Program-made: the position numbers and the translations under genes | Assembly: GCA_050309795.1 (NCBI GenBank) | Contig: JBNRMW010000010.1 | Span: forward strand, 11,604 to 75,603 | From: JBNRMW01 sp050309795 | GTDB taxonomy: Bacteria > Bacillota_I > Bacilli_A > Erysipelotrichales > Erysipelotrichaceae | DNA: 64,000 nt | Reading direction: 5' to 3' | Part shown: positions 10,201 to 17,067 of the stretch, one piece after another | Position numbering within the stretch: position 1 is the stretch's first letter | Layout: the number at the start of each line of letters is the position of its first letter | The notes under the pieces: generated by a model | Told to the model about the DNA's origin: nothing | What the model saw: only the letters and a program-made list of their open reading frames with translations | Database searches by the model: none

Positions 10201-11555
10201 TTATTACCTTCAACATCAACATCAACGGTGTATACTTCGACAGTTGTTAGATCTACGACACCATGTGAAAGAGCATCACTTAAGTTAACTGTACCTAAGT
10301 TTTCTTTACCATAGTTATATTTGATTTCCCAATCTAAAATATGAGGATCGCTCGTGCTAGTTCCAGACTTAGTAATGATAGGTAAATCGCCCGACCATGT
10401 GCCAGTAAAACCATCACTAACATCATTCGAAGTTCCATCTAAAACTATCCGAGCCTTATTGTTAATTGTATGAGTTCCACCACCCTCAGGACGAGTTATT
10501 TTTGTAGTGTACGACACTTCATATGCATCATCAATGTCTCCAAGATCTAACTCAAAACCGCTCGCAACGTACGTAATTTTATCAGTATGAACTGCAACTT
10601 CCTCACGATCAATTTCCTTGTTTAGATAATTACGAATAATTCGATAAACTTTGATGCTACCTTCAACGATTTCTAAATTATCCCCCAAGCTATCAATTAT
10701 TTTAGCGGAACCAATGGATTCCATTGAATCGTTAGCTAAAACAGTCCAATCAATATACTCAGGATTGCGAGTCACTTCTTTTTTATCATCACCATCTAGT
10801 ATGTATTGGAAGCCGGCTGTCTTTTTATCTTCTCCTTCGTGAGGAATTGACAAAGGACGAATCGTTTTTGTAAAAGAGGTACCGTCTCTGAATGGAACAT
10901 CTACTTCTACTTCTTCTACTTCTTCAAACACTTCAGTATCAAAAGAACCAGATAAATTAATGTACATCTTCGTATCATCGAATCTATCAGCATGTTCATT
11001 AAAGGTAATAATTACTTTTCCATCTATGATTGAGTAAGTTGCGATTTCGGTCCCATCAACACTAATTGGTTGACCCATTACGTTACCAGAGAAAAAACTT
11101 GGTAAGTCTAATTCGTAGGTATCCCCCGCGTTGATAGTAAGTTCATCAGGTTTAATCAACTCAAAGTTAATTAAGATAGAGCTCATGTCATCTAAATTAA
11201 CATCATGAACATCACCTGATTCAATTGTAGTTTGAACCCCATCATGATCAATCAAAATCATTGAAAAACCTGTGACCAAATTTTCATCAACAACCTTCAT
11301 TGGTTGAAACGAATTCAGTGATCCCAGTTCATTGGATTTTTCACCTTCATCGGTTTGATCACCCTCTTCTGTTGTATCAGGTACAACAGTGGGTGGTTCT
11401 GTATCTTCTGTTTTGTTTTCATCAGCTTTGGAGCCATCTGTTTCTTGTGTCTCTATGTCTTGTCCAGCAGACGAATTCTCGTTTGCTGATAGACCAGAGA
11501 CATTAGAAAAGAAGACCGCAAACACTAATAATAATACTAAGTAAATTCTTTTCAT
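4212..11555 (-). CDS. Giant LPXTG-anchored adhesin with SdrG-like, collagen-binding-like, pilin-isopeptide, SdrD-B and Cna-B domains
   Basis: This 2447-residue surface protein has a signal peptide (about 1-25) and an acidic low-complexity linker to about residue 78. An SdrG/ClfA-like N-domain extends to about 235. Seven collagen-binding-like repeats follow to about 1220, each opening with a variant of IDWTV or IEWTI. Next come one SpaA/Cna-B-like domain (VKLEVNKFN) and three pilin-type isopeptide domains (about 1350-1710). Three alternating SdrD-B (KTYAIGDYTWID) plus Cna-B (WTHTWENLYV) modules then run to about 2405. The C-terminus is a textbook sortase signal: LPKTG at 2412-2416, a hydrophobic span and a KREED tail. 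It should be covalently attached to peptidoglycan and mediate adhesion. No sortase gene is in the window. A GGGGGG ribosome site supports the start. The ligand is unknown. Confidence 0.92.
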   Translation of the reverse strand: MKRIYLVLLLVFAVFFSNVSGLSANENSSAGQDIETQETDGSKADENKTEDTEPPTVVPDTTEEGDQTDEGEKSNELGSLNSFQPMKVVDENLVTGFSMILIDHDGVQTTIESGDVHDVNLDDMSSILINFELIKPDELTINAGDTYELDLPSFFSGNVMGQPISVDGTEIATYSIIDGKVIITFNEHADRFDDTKMYINLSGSFDTEVFEEVEEVEVDVPFRDGTSFTKTIRPLSIPHEGEDKKTAGFQYILDGDDKKEVTRNPEYIDWTVLANDSMESIGSAKIIDSLGDNLEIVEGSIKVYRIIRNYLNKEIDREEVAVHTDKITYVASGFELDLGDIDDAYEVSYTTKITRPEGGGTHTINNKARIVLDGTSNDVSDGFTGTWSGDLPIITKSGTSTSDPHILDWEIKYNYGKENLGTVNLSDALSHGVVDLTTVEVYTVDVDVEGNKSNLQEVVVTPALDENGTLTIPNLDANGKAYYITYSSSVPVGLDAKVVNTITDNLTPPNSASDSVDVNTIPTGGKVGEQKVDDDGRPYIEWTITLNSTKVDVGSITVRDVFNPEYLEFNVTNSNLYDLYKVHGEEKEEVNNFSIENYTHTDDRTGFKLNITDAGPHTYEFVYKTYYTVKGMQEPLLANEAELVFLDGNGDGIGEGQTVTKDLIGPKAGIRKNGWYITNEDRDQQEIEWRIDLNQSKILLNANSTITETFTSGNFKYIAGSLFIEDQDDKPLVLDTDYSLEVNADGKGFVVTLLKATNKQLTMFFKTTADDTNNLDHTNDVTLKWQGGEEPATKTVEKRDPGINKSGEVIINDDGTKSVKWTVNFNTSKHVIHSFVLTDSYTPTTVTVSDIKITTGETNVTNQFVISDERTGGTFTVSKDKLDAKEYQLTYYTTLSAAEEQEEIKNTAAITYTGGDDSVEKIVPSPTLGVSKQANNIDRTGNNPVINWTIYANTDSDNKFVNLVDAVLEDTIPEDQKLVSGSVRAVRVDDETKVVSSDRITTTDNSFTINLPDGPYQYKVTFQTEILQMPSLDGTVFDRYNNSVELTNQTNNNDLKQSDDDNAWIRYYQGRDNDLTAKTGCQNVDTENVDYDVTINPEGLTIHNAKIKDTLSTNHTYVEGSIKLFNAAGDKVTTGFNLIVAENKQSFEINFVTDENTDGTINSKYTIKYSTRLNAHLIGTYQVTNSIILTGGTENTELNRTETSTSAQQWFYGGGGEGQTVKLEVNKFNNKVEEPGVIEGVVFKLERVNLNNTKTVIDAEIKTNENGIFVREGIRAGRYILTEISTPGLYQKLEKPIYFVIGYTKLEDQRVVDGVVVNPYTIDITNENWQSANNDDATATDGVLTIVNKYKPVSYTPIATKTLIGLNLDADEFEFVLKDSNGHEVGRATNDSEGLVTFSELTFTQPGKYTYTMSEIDNGRTGMTYDDSERNVTVTIDEGENGLVVTSVNYENGTVETGNNFVNQYKPIPTSLTLTANKDLSGRDQVADEFSFEVYKVVDGKVVGDAIATGTNNAAGDVTFTSINYTAAGTHDYVMVEVKGDIDTVDYDDTKIFFTVTVTDNDGQLKTAVLIKDDATFEFNNSYTPKPTSLELQVSKLLEASKHPELGGRKLQENEFKFNLYSVTDEGEVPVQTEVGNNEDGSIPFEDLNFTAVGTYNYRIREEVDTDSTIIYDTIAIDLTVVVEDDEGQLVATATYKLGDTTLDEAVFTNTEKTYAIGDYTWIDAHKDGIQDADEEVLEGVIVELYDDAGNKLDETTTDEFGLYIFDELVAGTYKVRFVLTEQQAALYEFTQQVDGDNSTDNSDANPITGWTVEIVLNDDNEHLTKDYDDQEVLATQGIDPTWDAGVILRERTEVSVLKEWVGLAEESVEVTLYRQLEGSDVKDALHVVELNDDNDWTHTWENLYVDIVTEDGKVNYIYTVEEAELDRYLTEITGDATNGFVITNTRKTYAIGDYTWIDTNKDGIQDEDELNLEGVIVELYDEKGNKLDETTTDEFGRYLFDELEAGTYRVKFTLTPDQKALYEFTSQNAGDDKTEDSDADVLTGWTVDIVLNDENEYLSSNEDYEFDDVKATMGIDPTWDAGVVLRARTTVTVSKVWVGGPTEKPDVEVVLLRNGAPLGDPVTLNDVNEWTHTWENLYVTDEAREAYVYTVAEVSTEGYLVDITGDADRGFVVTNTRKTYAIGDYTWIDTNKDGIQDEDEPVLPGVIVELYDEKGNKLAETTTDEKGRYLFDDLEAGSYRVKFTLTPAQRELYEFTSPNAGDDTTEDSDADVLTGWTKVIVLNEDNEYLTSNEDYEHGTVKATMGVDPTWDAGVVLRDLAQLTVQKVWKNAPKVKPSIKVQLYRNGEAYGDPVTLNGKETTPWSHTWTNLYVTDENRELYVYTVDEIEVPEDYKKSVDGFVITNTYEGGELPKTGVNSRLWTLLGGSGVLMAGAYLLIKGTKREED
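4530..6440 (-). repeat. Three tandem ~690-bp SdrD-B/Cna-B coding repeats
   Basis: The 3' part of the adhesin gene is built from three modules of about 231 codons. A 53-bp segment at 4963-5015 is identical to 5656-5708, and longer flanking stretches are nearly so. The third copy, near 6360-6415, is more divergent. Such near-identical tandem units can expand, contract or gene-convert, changing stalk length. Confidence 0.85.
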
Positions 11556-11831
11556 ATTTTCCCCCCAAAATTTTACTCTATTTACTAAATGAAATATTAC
11601 ATATCTAACTCAGTTGGAAATTTGTCTTCATACAACCCCGATAATGCCAGTCATCCGTTTTTATTTAAGATAAAGGGCTTACATTCTACTGTTTTGTATC
11701 GTCAATAGAATTGGGTCAATAAAAAAGACAATGGGTATACATTCAATCTATACTTTAAAATAAACAGTGATGATAATCAACCGAAATGATAATCAATTTC
11801 AAGATTTCTTTTAAAATGAACACTACACAAC
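11556..11831. other. Upstream region of the adhesin gene with paired direct repeats
   Basis: No gene is visible. The 11-bp word ATGATAATCAA occurs twice on the plus strand, at 11770-11780 and 11786-11796, spaced 16 bp start to start. GATAATCA-type words resemble half-sites of Fur-family operators. No single convincing -35/-10 pair stands out, though two TATTGAC words lie at about 11695-11725 on the minus strand. The adhesin 5' untranslated region may be long. Confidence 0.4.
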
Positions 11832-11864
11832 AAAAAAAGGATGCCTACCACATGGTAAACATCC
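11832..11864 (-). terminator. Terminator of the Big2-domain protein gene
   Basis: On the minus strand GGATGTTTACCA pairs with TGGTAGGCATCC and is followed by seven T residues, shortly after the stop codon at 11877. Confidence 0.85.
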
Positions 11865-11876
11865 CTTTCATCAAAC

Positions 11877-13931
11877 TTATTCAATATCTAAAGACTTCGG
11901 TTTAGCTCGTTTAGAGCCAATGATAACCCCAGTCAAAACCAAGATCACCAAAACCGCCACACCAACCACAAAATACCACTGCGTATAAAATGGCGTCACC
12001 AGTCTTGGAACCTCTAAGGCTAACTGTGTACCTTCAGCAAAATTATTTAATTGAACAAAACCTTGAGCATCAATCATCAAATCACTCGAAATCAAAACAT
12101 AGTCATTATCTTCAAGGATAAAACTTGATACCCGTTGGTTCGCGAGTTGTTCATGGATATACCAGCGCAAATGATGGGTTTCATCCGTTGTTATCGGCAT
12201 CGTCAACAACCATTGTTGACGTTTACCATCCCCAAGAGTCGAAGTTTTCTTTTGGATATTGGCCCAAAGATTATGATTCGCAAAATCATAATTCTCAAAA
12301 TGATAACGCATCACCGGCTCCGTAGATTTACGAATATTCAAAAGAACTTCCTTACCAATATAGCCATTATTTAAAACCAATTGATCAAATAAAGGTTGCT
12401 CATCATCAAAGAAATTCGTTGGTAAAACCACCTCTAAATCCACCGTCGACACAAACGCAAATTGACTTTCAAACGGAATCTCCAAAATAAACGATCGATT
12501 CATAGGAAAATTAATACCCTCAAAGCTCACAACCCCATCGCGATAGTTGCCCGATACGATTTGATTACCCGCTTCGTCCAATCGATTTTCCACCTGAATG
12601 GAAACTGAATATTGAAAACCCGCATTATTCACAAACACAATCGCCGAACCTACCCCTTCACCAATCACAAAGCCCTTGTCATCCACCCGTACAATCTGCG
12701 GGTTTGACGAAGTAAAACTCGGTGCTTTTTTCGTGGTCGTATCGGAAGGATGATAGAGCGGATTCAATTGAACCCCCTGCCCTTCATAAATACGAACATT
12801 ACTTGGACTCACGGTAATCGATTCCAAAGGGACCTCTACCGAGACGTCAACTTCTTGACGAAAGGTATCGACCTGCGCCGTAATGGTCGTCTTACCAGCC
12901 CCAATGGCCGTAACCACGCCATTCACCACTTGGGCAATACTTGGCTTTGAGCTCGTCCACGTAATTGGATAATTACTATAAATATCTGGATTAAAAGAAA
13001 TATTTAAGGTATGTTGATCCCCTTTATTTAAAGTAAGCTCTTTTTCTTCAATTTGAAAGTCCACAACATTTGATTTCACTTGAACCAATAAATCATACGT
13101 CTGACCATTAACCGTCGCTGAAATCGTCGCAATCCCCCGATTAAAGGCCGTTAAAAGACCATCCGAACTCACTTCTACAATATTAGGATGACTCGACGCC
13201 CACGTAATCGTTGGATCAATCTCTTCGTCATAAATAGACAAATGATAGGGAATCTGCACCGAAGATTGCATATTCAATTCAATTTTATCCAAGTCATAAC
13301 TAAAATCTGGTAAATCCTCAACCGTCAATTCCAAACTCGTTTCAAAACCTAAAAAGTGCGTAAAAATCGTTGCGGTTCCTTCAGCAACCCCCAAAGCTAC
13401 CCCGTCTTGACTGACCGCAACAATTTCCGGATCAGAAGAACGGAAACTCGGCTTAAAATCGAGCAAATCCGCTTGAGGTTGTGTGACCACCTCTAATTGT
13501 AACGGCTGTTGAATATCAATGGTCTGAGCTACCGTCTCAAAAGCAATCCCTTCCAAGACATTCACTTCAATACGTAAACTCGGATTCACGCCATCCGAAC
13601 CGACAAAAACCGCCGTTCCATTCGCTTGCGGCGAAATCACAAACTGTTGATTCATGCTATCAAAACCCATCATCGCGACATTTGGGTTGGTATTACTCCA
13701 TTCAATCGACTGGGGATTAATCGTCGAAGGTGCGGGACTAATGACATTCTCGCCCACGACAATCTCATCCGGGTGAATTGAAAACACCCAACGTTCATCC
13801 CGTTGGATTCCAATCTCTTCATTCATACCCAAACGTAATTGGGTCTGTAAAAATACTGGCGTAATTAAAGTCAGCATCATTAAAAATAAAATAACGAGAA
13901 TAATCATTCGTCTGGTTTGTTTCTTCATCAT
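11877..13931 (-). CDS. Membrane-anchored protein with tandem Big2 (bacterial Ig-like) domains
   Basis: This protein of 684 residues has an N-terminal membrane segment or uncleaved signal (about 8-28) and a C-terminal one (about 650-672) followed by a basic tail. Between them lie about five Big2-type Ig-like repeats. Their hallmarks are (W/F)xSS(N/D/H)PxIVxV, followed by GxxxGxGxAxI, as in SSDPEIVAV, SSHPNIVEV, SSKPSIAQV and SSNPQIVRV. Residues about 455-640 form a non-repetitive extracytoplasmic domain of unknown fold. There is no LPXTG, so it is held by membrane segments. It is likely a surface or scaffold protein beside the adhesin. A GGAGGG site fits the ATG at 13931; the GTG at 13934 and ATG at 13928 are alternatives. 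Confidence 0.8.
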   Translation of the reverse strand: MMKKQTRRMIILVILFLMMLTLITPVFLQTQLRLGMNEEIGIQRDERWVFSIHPDEIVVGENVISPAPSTINPQSIEWSNTNPNVAMMGFDSMNQQFVISPQANGTAVFVGSDGVNPSLRIEVNVLEGIAFETVAQTIDIQQPLQLEVVTQPQADLLDFKPSFRSSDPEIVAVSQDGVALGVAEGTATIFTHFLGFETSLELTVEDLPDFSYDLDKIELNMQSSVQIPYHLSIYDEEIDPTITWASSHPNIVEVSSDGLLTAFNRGIATISATVNGQTYDLLVQVKSNVVDFQIEEKELTLNKGDQHTLNISFNPDIYSNYPITWTSSKPSIAQVVNGVVTAIGAGKTTITAQVDTFRQEVDVSVEVPLESITVSPSNVRIYEGQGVQLNPLYHPSDTTTKKAPSFTSSNPQIVRVDDKGFVIGEGVGSAIVFVNNAGFQYSVSIQVENRLDEAGNQIVSGNYRDGVVSFEGINFPMNRSFILEIPFESQFAFVSTVDLEVVLPTNFFDDEQPLFDQLVLNNGYIGKEVLLNIRKSTEPVMRYHFENYDFANHNLWANIQKKTSTLGDGKRQQWLLTMPITTDETHHLRWYIHEQLANQRVSSFILEDNDYVLISSDLMIDAQGFVQLNNFAEGTQLALEVPRLVTPFYTQWYFVVGVAVLVILVLTGVIIGSKRAKPKSLDIE

Positions 13932-13988
13932 CACGCCCTCCGTTTCCGTTATTTTATCACACTCGAAATCAAAATAGAAAAGACAAAC

Positions 13989-14009
13989 AAAAAGATGGAA
14001 TACTCCACC
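13989..14009 (-). terminator. Terminator of the yceD-like/rpmF operon
   Basis: On the minus strand GGTGGA and TCCATC pair across a 4-nt loop and are followed by TTTTTG, directly after the rpmF stop. Confidence 0.6.
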
Positions 14010-14168
14010 TTATTTTGCTCTAAATTTTCCTTCGGTACTCACTTCACGGTGAGGACGTTTATATTCTCCAGTGATTTTATCTTTCACCAAAGTGACACTC
14101 TTTAGTTTGTAATGTGTCCGACGCGCTCTCTTCGATGCTTTTCCCGTTCTTCTTTTAGGTACTGCCAT
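14010..14168 (-). CDS. rpmF: Ribosomal protein bL32, cysteine-free form
   Basis: This 52-residue protein begins MAVPKRRTGKASKRARRTHYKL, the standard bL32 start, and is part of the large ribosomal subunit. The C-terminal half (DKITGEYKRPHREVSTEGKFRAK) has none of the four cysteines that form a zinc ribbon in many bL32 proteins. It is therefore a zinc-independent C-minus form. It lies 19 nt after the DUF177/YceD gene, the usual arrangement in bacteria, and has a GGGAGGTGA ribosome site. The reading frame is shorter than most gene-callers' cut-off but unambiguous. Confidence 0.96.
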   Translation of the reverse strand: MAVPKRRTGKASKRARRTHYKLKSVTLVKDKITGEYKRPHREVSTEGKFRAK

Positions 14169-14187
14169 AGTCTCCATTCACCTCCCG

Positions 14188-14691
14188 TTACTCAAATTTG
14201 AATTCTTTTAGTTTTGCTAATCGTGGATCCATTGGTTTTTCTTTTTGATCGTAGTCTTGCTCGCTCATCACTTTCCACCCCTTACCGGTAGGATACTGGT
14301 AAGGTTCGTCGGTGACAATACGCAATGGGATTTCCCCTACAATCGCCGCAAACACATATGGATTCAAATCGATGAAGTCTTCTTTAACTTCAACAACGTC
14401 TTCATCTAAATCGCCATCAACAAAGCTAAAGACGTCAAATAGTTCTGTATCGAAGGGAATCGATACCAATTCATTCGTCACACTATGGGGAAGAATCATA
14501 GACCCCACTAAATGCAACTGTACAGAAGCTCTCTGATACAAGGCATCGTATAAAATCGTCCCTTGTGCCCAACACGAACTCAACGCTTGTAGAGGCGGGT
14601 GTTCATAGGCCACTAAATCCGTAACCATTTCTTGATCAATCAATAATGGTTCGCCCTGTAAGGACAACAATTCATTTAAAAAAATCTTCAC
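14188..14691 (-). CDS. DUF177 (YceD-like) protein linked to 23S rRNA/bL32
   Basis: The 167-residue product ends with the conserved YceD block: DLNPYVFAAIVGEIPLRIV, then GKGWKVMSEQDY and DPRLAKLKEFKFE. Family members sit directly upstream of rpmF and are implicated in 23S rRNA accumulation. I chose the GTG at 14691, preceded by AAGGTGATT. The longer frame to 14748 would run through a clear promoter (14720-14748), so its first 19 codons cannot be translated from that transcript. Confidence 0.9.
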   Translation of the reverse strand: MKIFLNELLSLQGEPLLIDQEMVTDLVAYEHPPLQALSSCWAQGTILYDALYQRASVQLHLVGSMILPHSVTNELVSIPFDTELFDVFSFVDGDLDEDVVEVKEDFIDLNPYVFAAIVGEIPLRIVTDEPYQYPTGKGWKVMSEQDYDQKEKPMDPRLAKLKEFKFE

Positions 14692-14719
14692 AAAATCACC
14701 TTGCTTCTCAACGTTCTTT

Positions 14720-14748
14720 ATTATAGAGAACCCACCATTTAAAGTCAA
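14720..14748 (-). promoter_or_regulatory. Sigma-A promoter of the DUF177-rpmF operon
   Basis: On the minus strand TTGACT, a 17-nt spacer and TATAAT form a near-consensus promoter. It decides that the GTG at 14691, not the upstream ATG at 14748, is the start of the DUF177 gene. Confidence 0.8.
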
Positions 14749-14765
14749 TTAGAATGGCCTAATGA

Positions 14766-16085
14766 TTATACCTCAAAAACCTCTTGATTATCAAGTCGTT
14801 CTAAGTCAACCTCACTCAAATGCTGATCCGTACTAAACAAGCCCAAGAAAGCCATCCACACATAAAAGACATGAATCACCTGCAAGTTAAACTGCGCTTG
14901 AATCAAATAACCAAAAATTGACGCAAACAACATCAAATGAACCGGAGAATACCGCATCTTTTTAATCCCCTTCTTAATAATCACAAACAAAAACGACAAA
15001 TAAACAAGCAACGAAGGAATCCCCGAACTAAGCGCAATATTCAAAAACTCATTATGCGCTTTATCCCAATTCTTAAACACGCCAAAATCTTCCACAATCT
15101 CTTCATAATAATGATCGCGCATCGCAAAAGTCATGTTCTCCACACCCCAACCCAACAACGGTCGCTCCATAATCAAGGTACCCACTTTACCCCACACATA
15201 AAAGCGGAAAGACCCGGCATATTTAGCGTCTTCATTATCTTCAATTACATCCTGTAATCCTGTAAAAATACTCCAAAAACGCTCGCCAAAATCAAAGTGA
15301 GACGTCTGGACAAAACTCGCAAACGAAATCCCCGTCACCAAGACAATTAAAACATACTTCTTCAACAGTACTTTCTTATTCTTATACAGCGACAAACCTA
15401 AAATCATAAACACCAACACGCCAAAAAACGCCCCAATCCAGGCACCGCGCGTATGGGTCGCTAACAAATTAAAAAACAACACTCCATAAATCAACAACGC
15501 CCACCACGCTCGTTGGTAAATAAACACATACAACGACACCGGCAACAACAACACCAAAAACGTCCCTAAAAAATTCGGATTACCCATCGACGAAAACGAC
15601 AAACCAAAAAAAGAAGACCCATACAACCTCAACCATTTCGGATCCACCTCAAAAAATTGAACAATCCCCAACACCGCAATCAACAAGGCACTCACCGCCA
15701 TCGCCTTAAACAAAAAGCGGGACGTACCCTTCGCTTGTCGGGCCAAAAAATAACAATTCACATACAAAAAGAACGTCAACACCCCATCCATTCGCGTCCT
15801 CGAACCCAGTAAAGCCACCGCTGGATACTTAGCCACAAAAATCGACAACACCAAAAACACCATATACACCAATAAAAAGATATTCTCCAACGAAACCCAA
15901 GTCGAACGATCTAATTCATGAAACTTTAAAACAACACACACCAAAGCCAAGAAAAACAACACCACCAACCCAGCTAATTTACTATCCGTCGAATGTAAAC
16001 GATTATTATAAGGTGCCAACAACAGCGGCAAAGCCACTAAACTTGCCACATGTAAGGCATTCAATACTTTTTGAGAATTCTTCAT
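14766..16085 (-). CDS. O-antigen ligase/polymerase-like membrane protein (Wzy/WaaL family)
   Basis: This 439-residue protein has about ten to twelve hydrophobic spans. The signature region has THTRGAW in the middle, FRFYVWGKVGTLIMERPLLGWGVEN, and in the large extracytoplasmic loop KAHNEFLNIALSSGIP. These match the Wzy_C/O-antigen ligase family, which polymerises or transfers undecaprenyl-linked glycans outside the membrane. In a Gram-positive it probably acts on capsule, teichoic acid or a secreted glycan. It follows the hydrolase-like gene by 18 nt and has an AGTAGGAT ribosome site, so the two are likely co-transcribed. The substrate is unknown. Confidence 0.82.
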   Translation of the reverse strand: MKNSQKVLNALHVASLVALPLLLAPYNNRLHSTDSKLAGLVVLFFLALVCVVLKFHELDRSTWVSLENIFLLVYMVFLVLSIFVAKYPAVALLGSRTRMDGVLTFFLYVNCYFLARQAKGTSRFLFKAMAVSALLIAVLGIVQFFEVDPKWLRLYGSSFFGLSFSSMGNPNFLGTFLVLLLPVSLYVFIYQRAWWALLIYGVLFFNLLATHTRGAWIGAFFGVLVFMILGLSLYKNKKVLLKKYVLIVLVTGISFASFVQTSHFDFGERFWSIFTGLQDVIEDNEDAKYAGSFRFYVWGKVGTLIMERPLLGWGVENMTFAMRDHYYEEIVEDFGVFKNWDKAHNEFLNIALSSGIPSLLVYLSFLFVIIKKGIKKMRYSPVHLMLFASIFGYLIQAQFNLQVIHVFYVWMAFLGLFSTDQHLSEVDLERLDNQEVFEV

Positions 16086-16103
16086 ATATCCTACTTTCTA
16101 TCC

Positions 16104-16997
16104 TTACGATAAAATAAAATTTTGTAAACTCGATTTTAACACATCATTATCCGCCAAAGACGATAACACATCGTGACCTTGGTTGACAAACATCATCACA
16201 TCCGCCACCTGAACACCCCAACGCACCAGTTTTTGCTTCAAGTTAATCAACCCCAAACCATAATTTGTTAGGGGATCGTCTTTACCACCAATCAACAACA
16301 CCCGTTTATCAACCGGAACCTGCAGTTTAACATCCAGGTAACTCTCATGAATGACCTGTAAGACTTCATACATCGACGAATAAAAAAGCGGTCGACCACA
16401 CAAGGGATCCAAATGATAACTCATTAATGTTTTTTCATCCGAACTCAAATACGCCCATTTCCCATAGCGCTTCCCGTTTTTTAACAACGACAAATGCGCT
16501 GGCCACAAACCAGTGGAATAAGTCTCCGGTGATCGCCATCCTAAGACTTTAAAGGTCAAGGCCTTCAAGGTCCGAAACCGCGGCGAAACCACCGGCGAAA
16601 CCAAGACCAACCGATCGACACTCTGCGGCAATCGTTTCAAATGATTCATCGCCAAAAGCGCTCCAAAACCAACCCCCATAACCAAGGTATTCAACCCATC
16701 GTAGCGCTGATTCATAAAATTGACCATCTGCTCTAAATCGCTATATAAATCCTGGCGACTCCCTAAAAATCCTTCCCGATGATCCAGTAAAGAATTCCGA
16801 TAACCCCGTAAATCATAAGTTAAGACCGCCACCCCTACATCCGTTAAAAACGTTAACAAGGGGTGATATCTCATGCGGTGTTCGTATAAATCGTGCACAA
16901 AAACCAAGGTCCGGACCACCGTCTTTGGTTCATAAAGGGTAGCATGTACTTTTGAAAACGATTGGTTCGTGTCAAATTCAAGAGAAATTTTTTGCAT
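16104..16997 (-). CDS. Alpha/beta-hydrolase-fold protein (Hydrolase_4 type) lacking the nucleophile serine
   Basis: This 297-residue protein aligns by motif with monoacylglycerol-lipase-like hydrolases: VFVHDLYEH near the oxyanion region, TYDLRGYRNS, then GGKDDPLT (acid) and NQGHDVL (histidine). The nucleophile elbow reads GVGFG (about residues 108-112), where family members have GxSxG, so the catalytic serine is a glycine. It is thus probably catalytically dead or of altered chemistry. I chose the ATG at 16997, with AAAGGAT upstream and a TTGACA-N17-TACGAT promoter. The frame open to 17099 runs through that promoter. The following gene encodes an O-antigen-ligase-like protein, suggesting an envelope role. 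Confidence 0.8.
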   Translation of the reverse strand: MQKISLEFDTNQSFSKVHATLYEPKTVVRTLVFVHDLYEHRMRYHPLLTFLTDVGVAVLTYDLRGYRNSLLDHREGFLGSRQDLYSDLEQMVNFMNQRYDGLNTLVMGVGFGALLAMNHLKRLPQSVDRLVLVSPVVSPRFRTLKALTFKVLGWRSPETYSTGLWPAHLSLLKNGKRYGKWAYLSSDEKTLMSYHLDPLCGRPLFYSSMYEVLQVIHESYLDVKLQVPVDKRVLLIGGKDDPLTNYGLGLINLKQKLVRWGVQVADVMMFVNQGHDVLSSLADNDVLKSSLQNFILS

Positions 16998-17016
16998 GGG
17001 CCCATCCTTTGCAAAT

Positions 17017-17045
17017 ATCGTATGAAACAAAGAACCCGATGTCAA
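17017..17045 (-). promoter_or_regulatory. Promoter of the hydrolase-like/O-antigen-ligase-like operon
   Basis: On the minus strand TTGACA, a 17-nt spacer and TACGAT lie just upstream of the AAAGGAT ribosome site. It overlaps the expected -35 zone of the divergent tmcAL promoter, so the two may compete. Confidence 0.7.
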
Positions 17046-17052
17046 GAAGACA

Positions 17053-17067
17053 TGATACAATAAATCC
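17053..17067 (+). promoter_or_regulatory. Extended -10 promoter predicting a leaderless tmcAL mRNA
   Basis: TGA-TACAAT ends at 17061, and the ATG of tmcAL begins at 17068, just where transcription should start. No Shine-Dalgarno lies between. The -35 zone is poor, consistent with reliance on the extended -10. Confidence 0.6.

Noticed and set aside
14692..14748. Upstream ATG start for the DUF177 gene
   Set aside because: A near-consensus promoter lies inside this extension, and a GTG with a proper ribosome site follows it.
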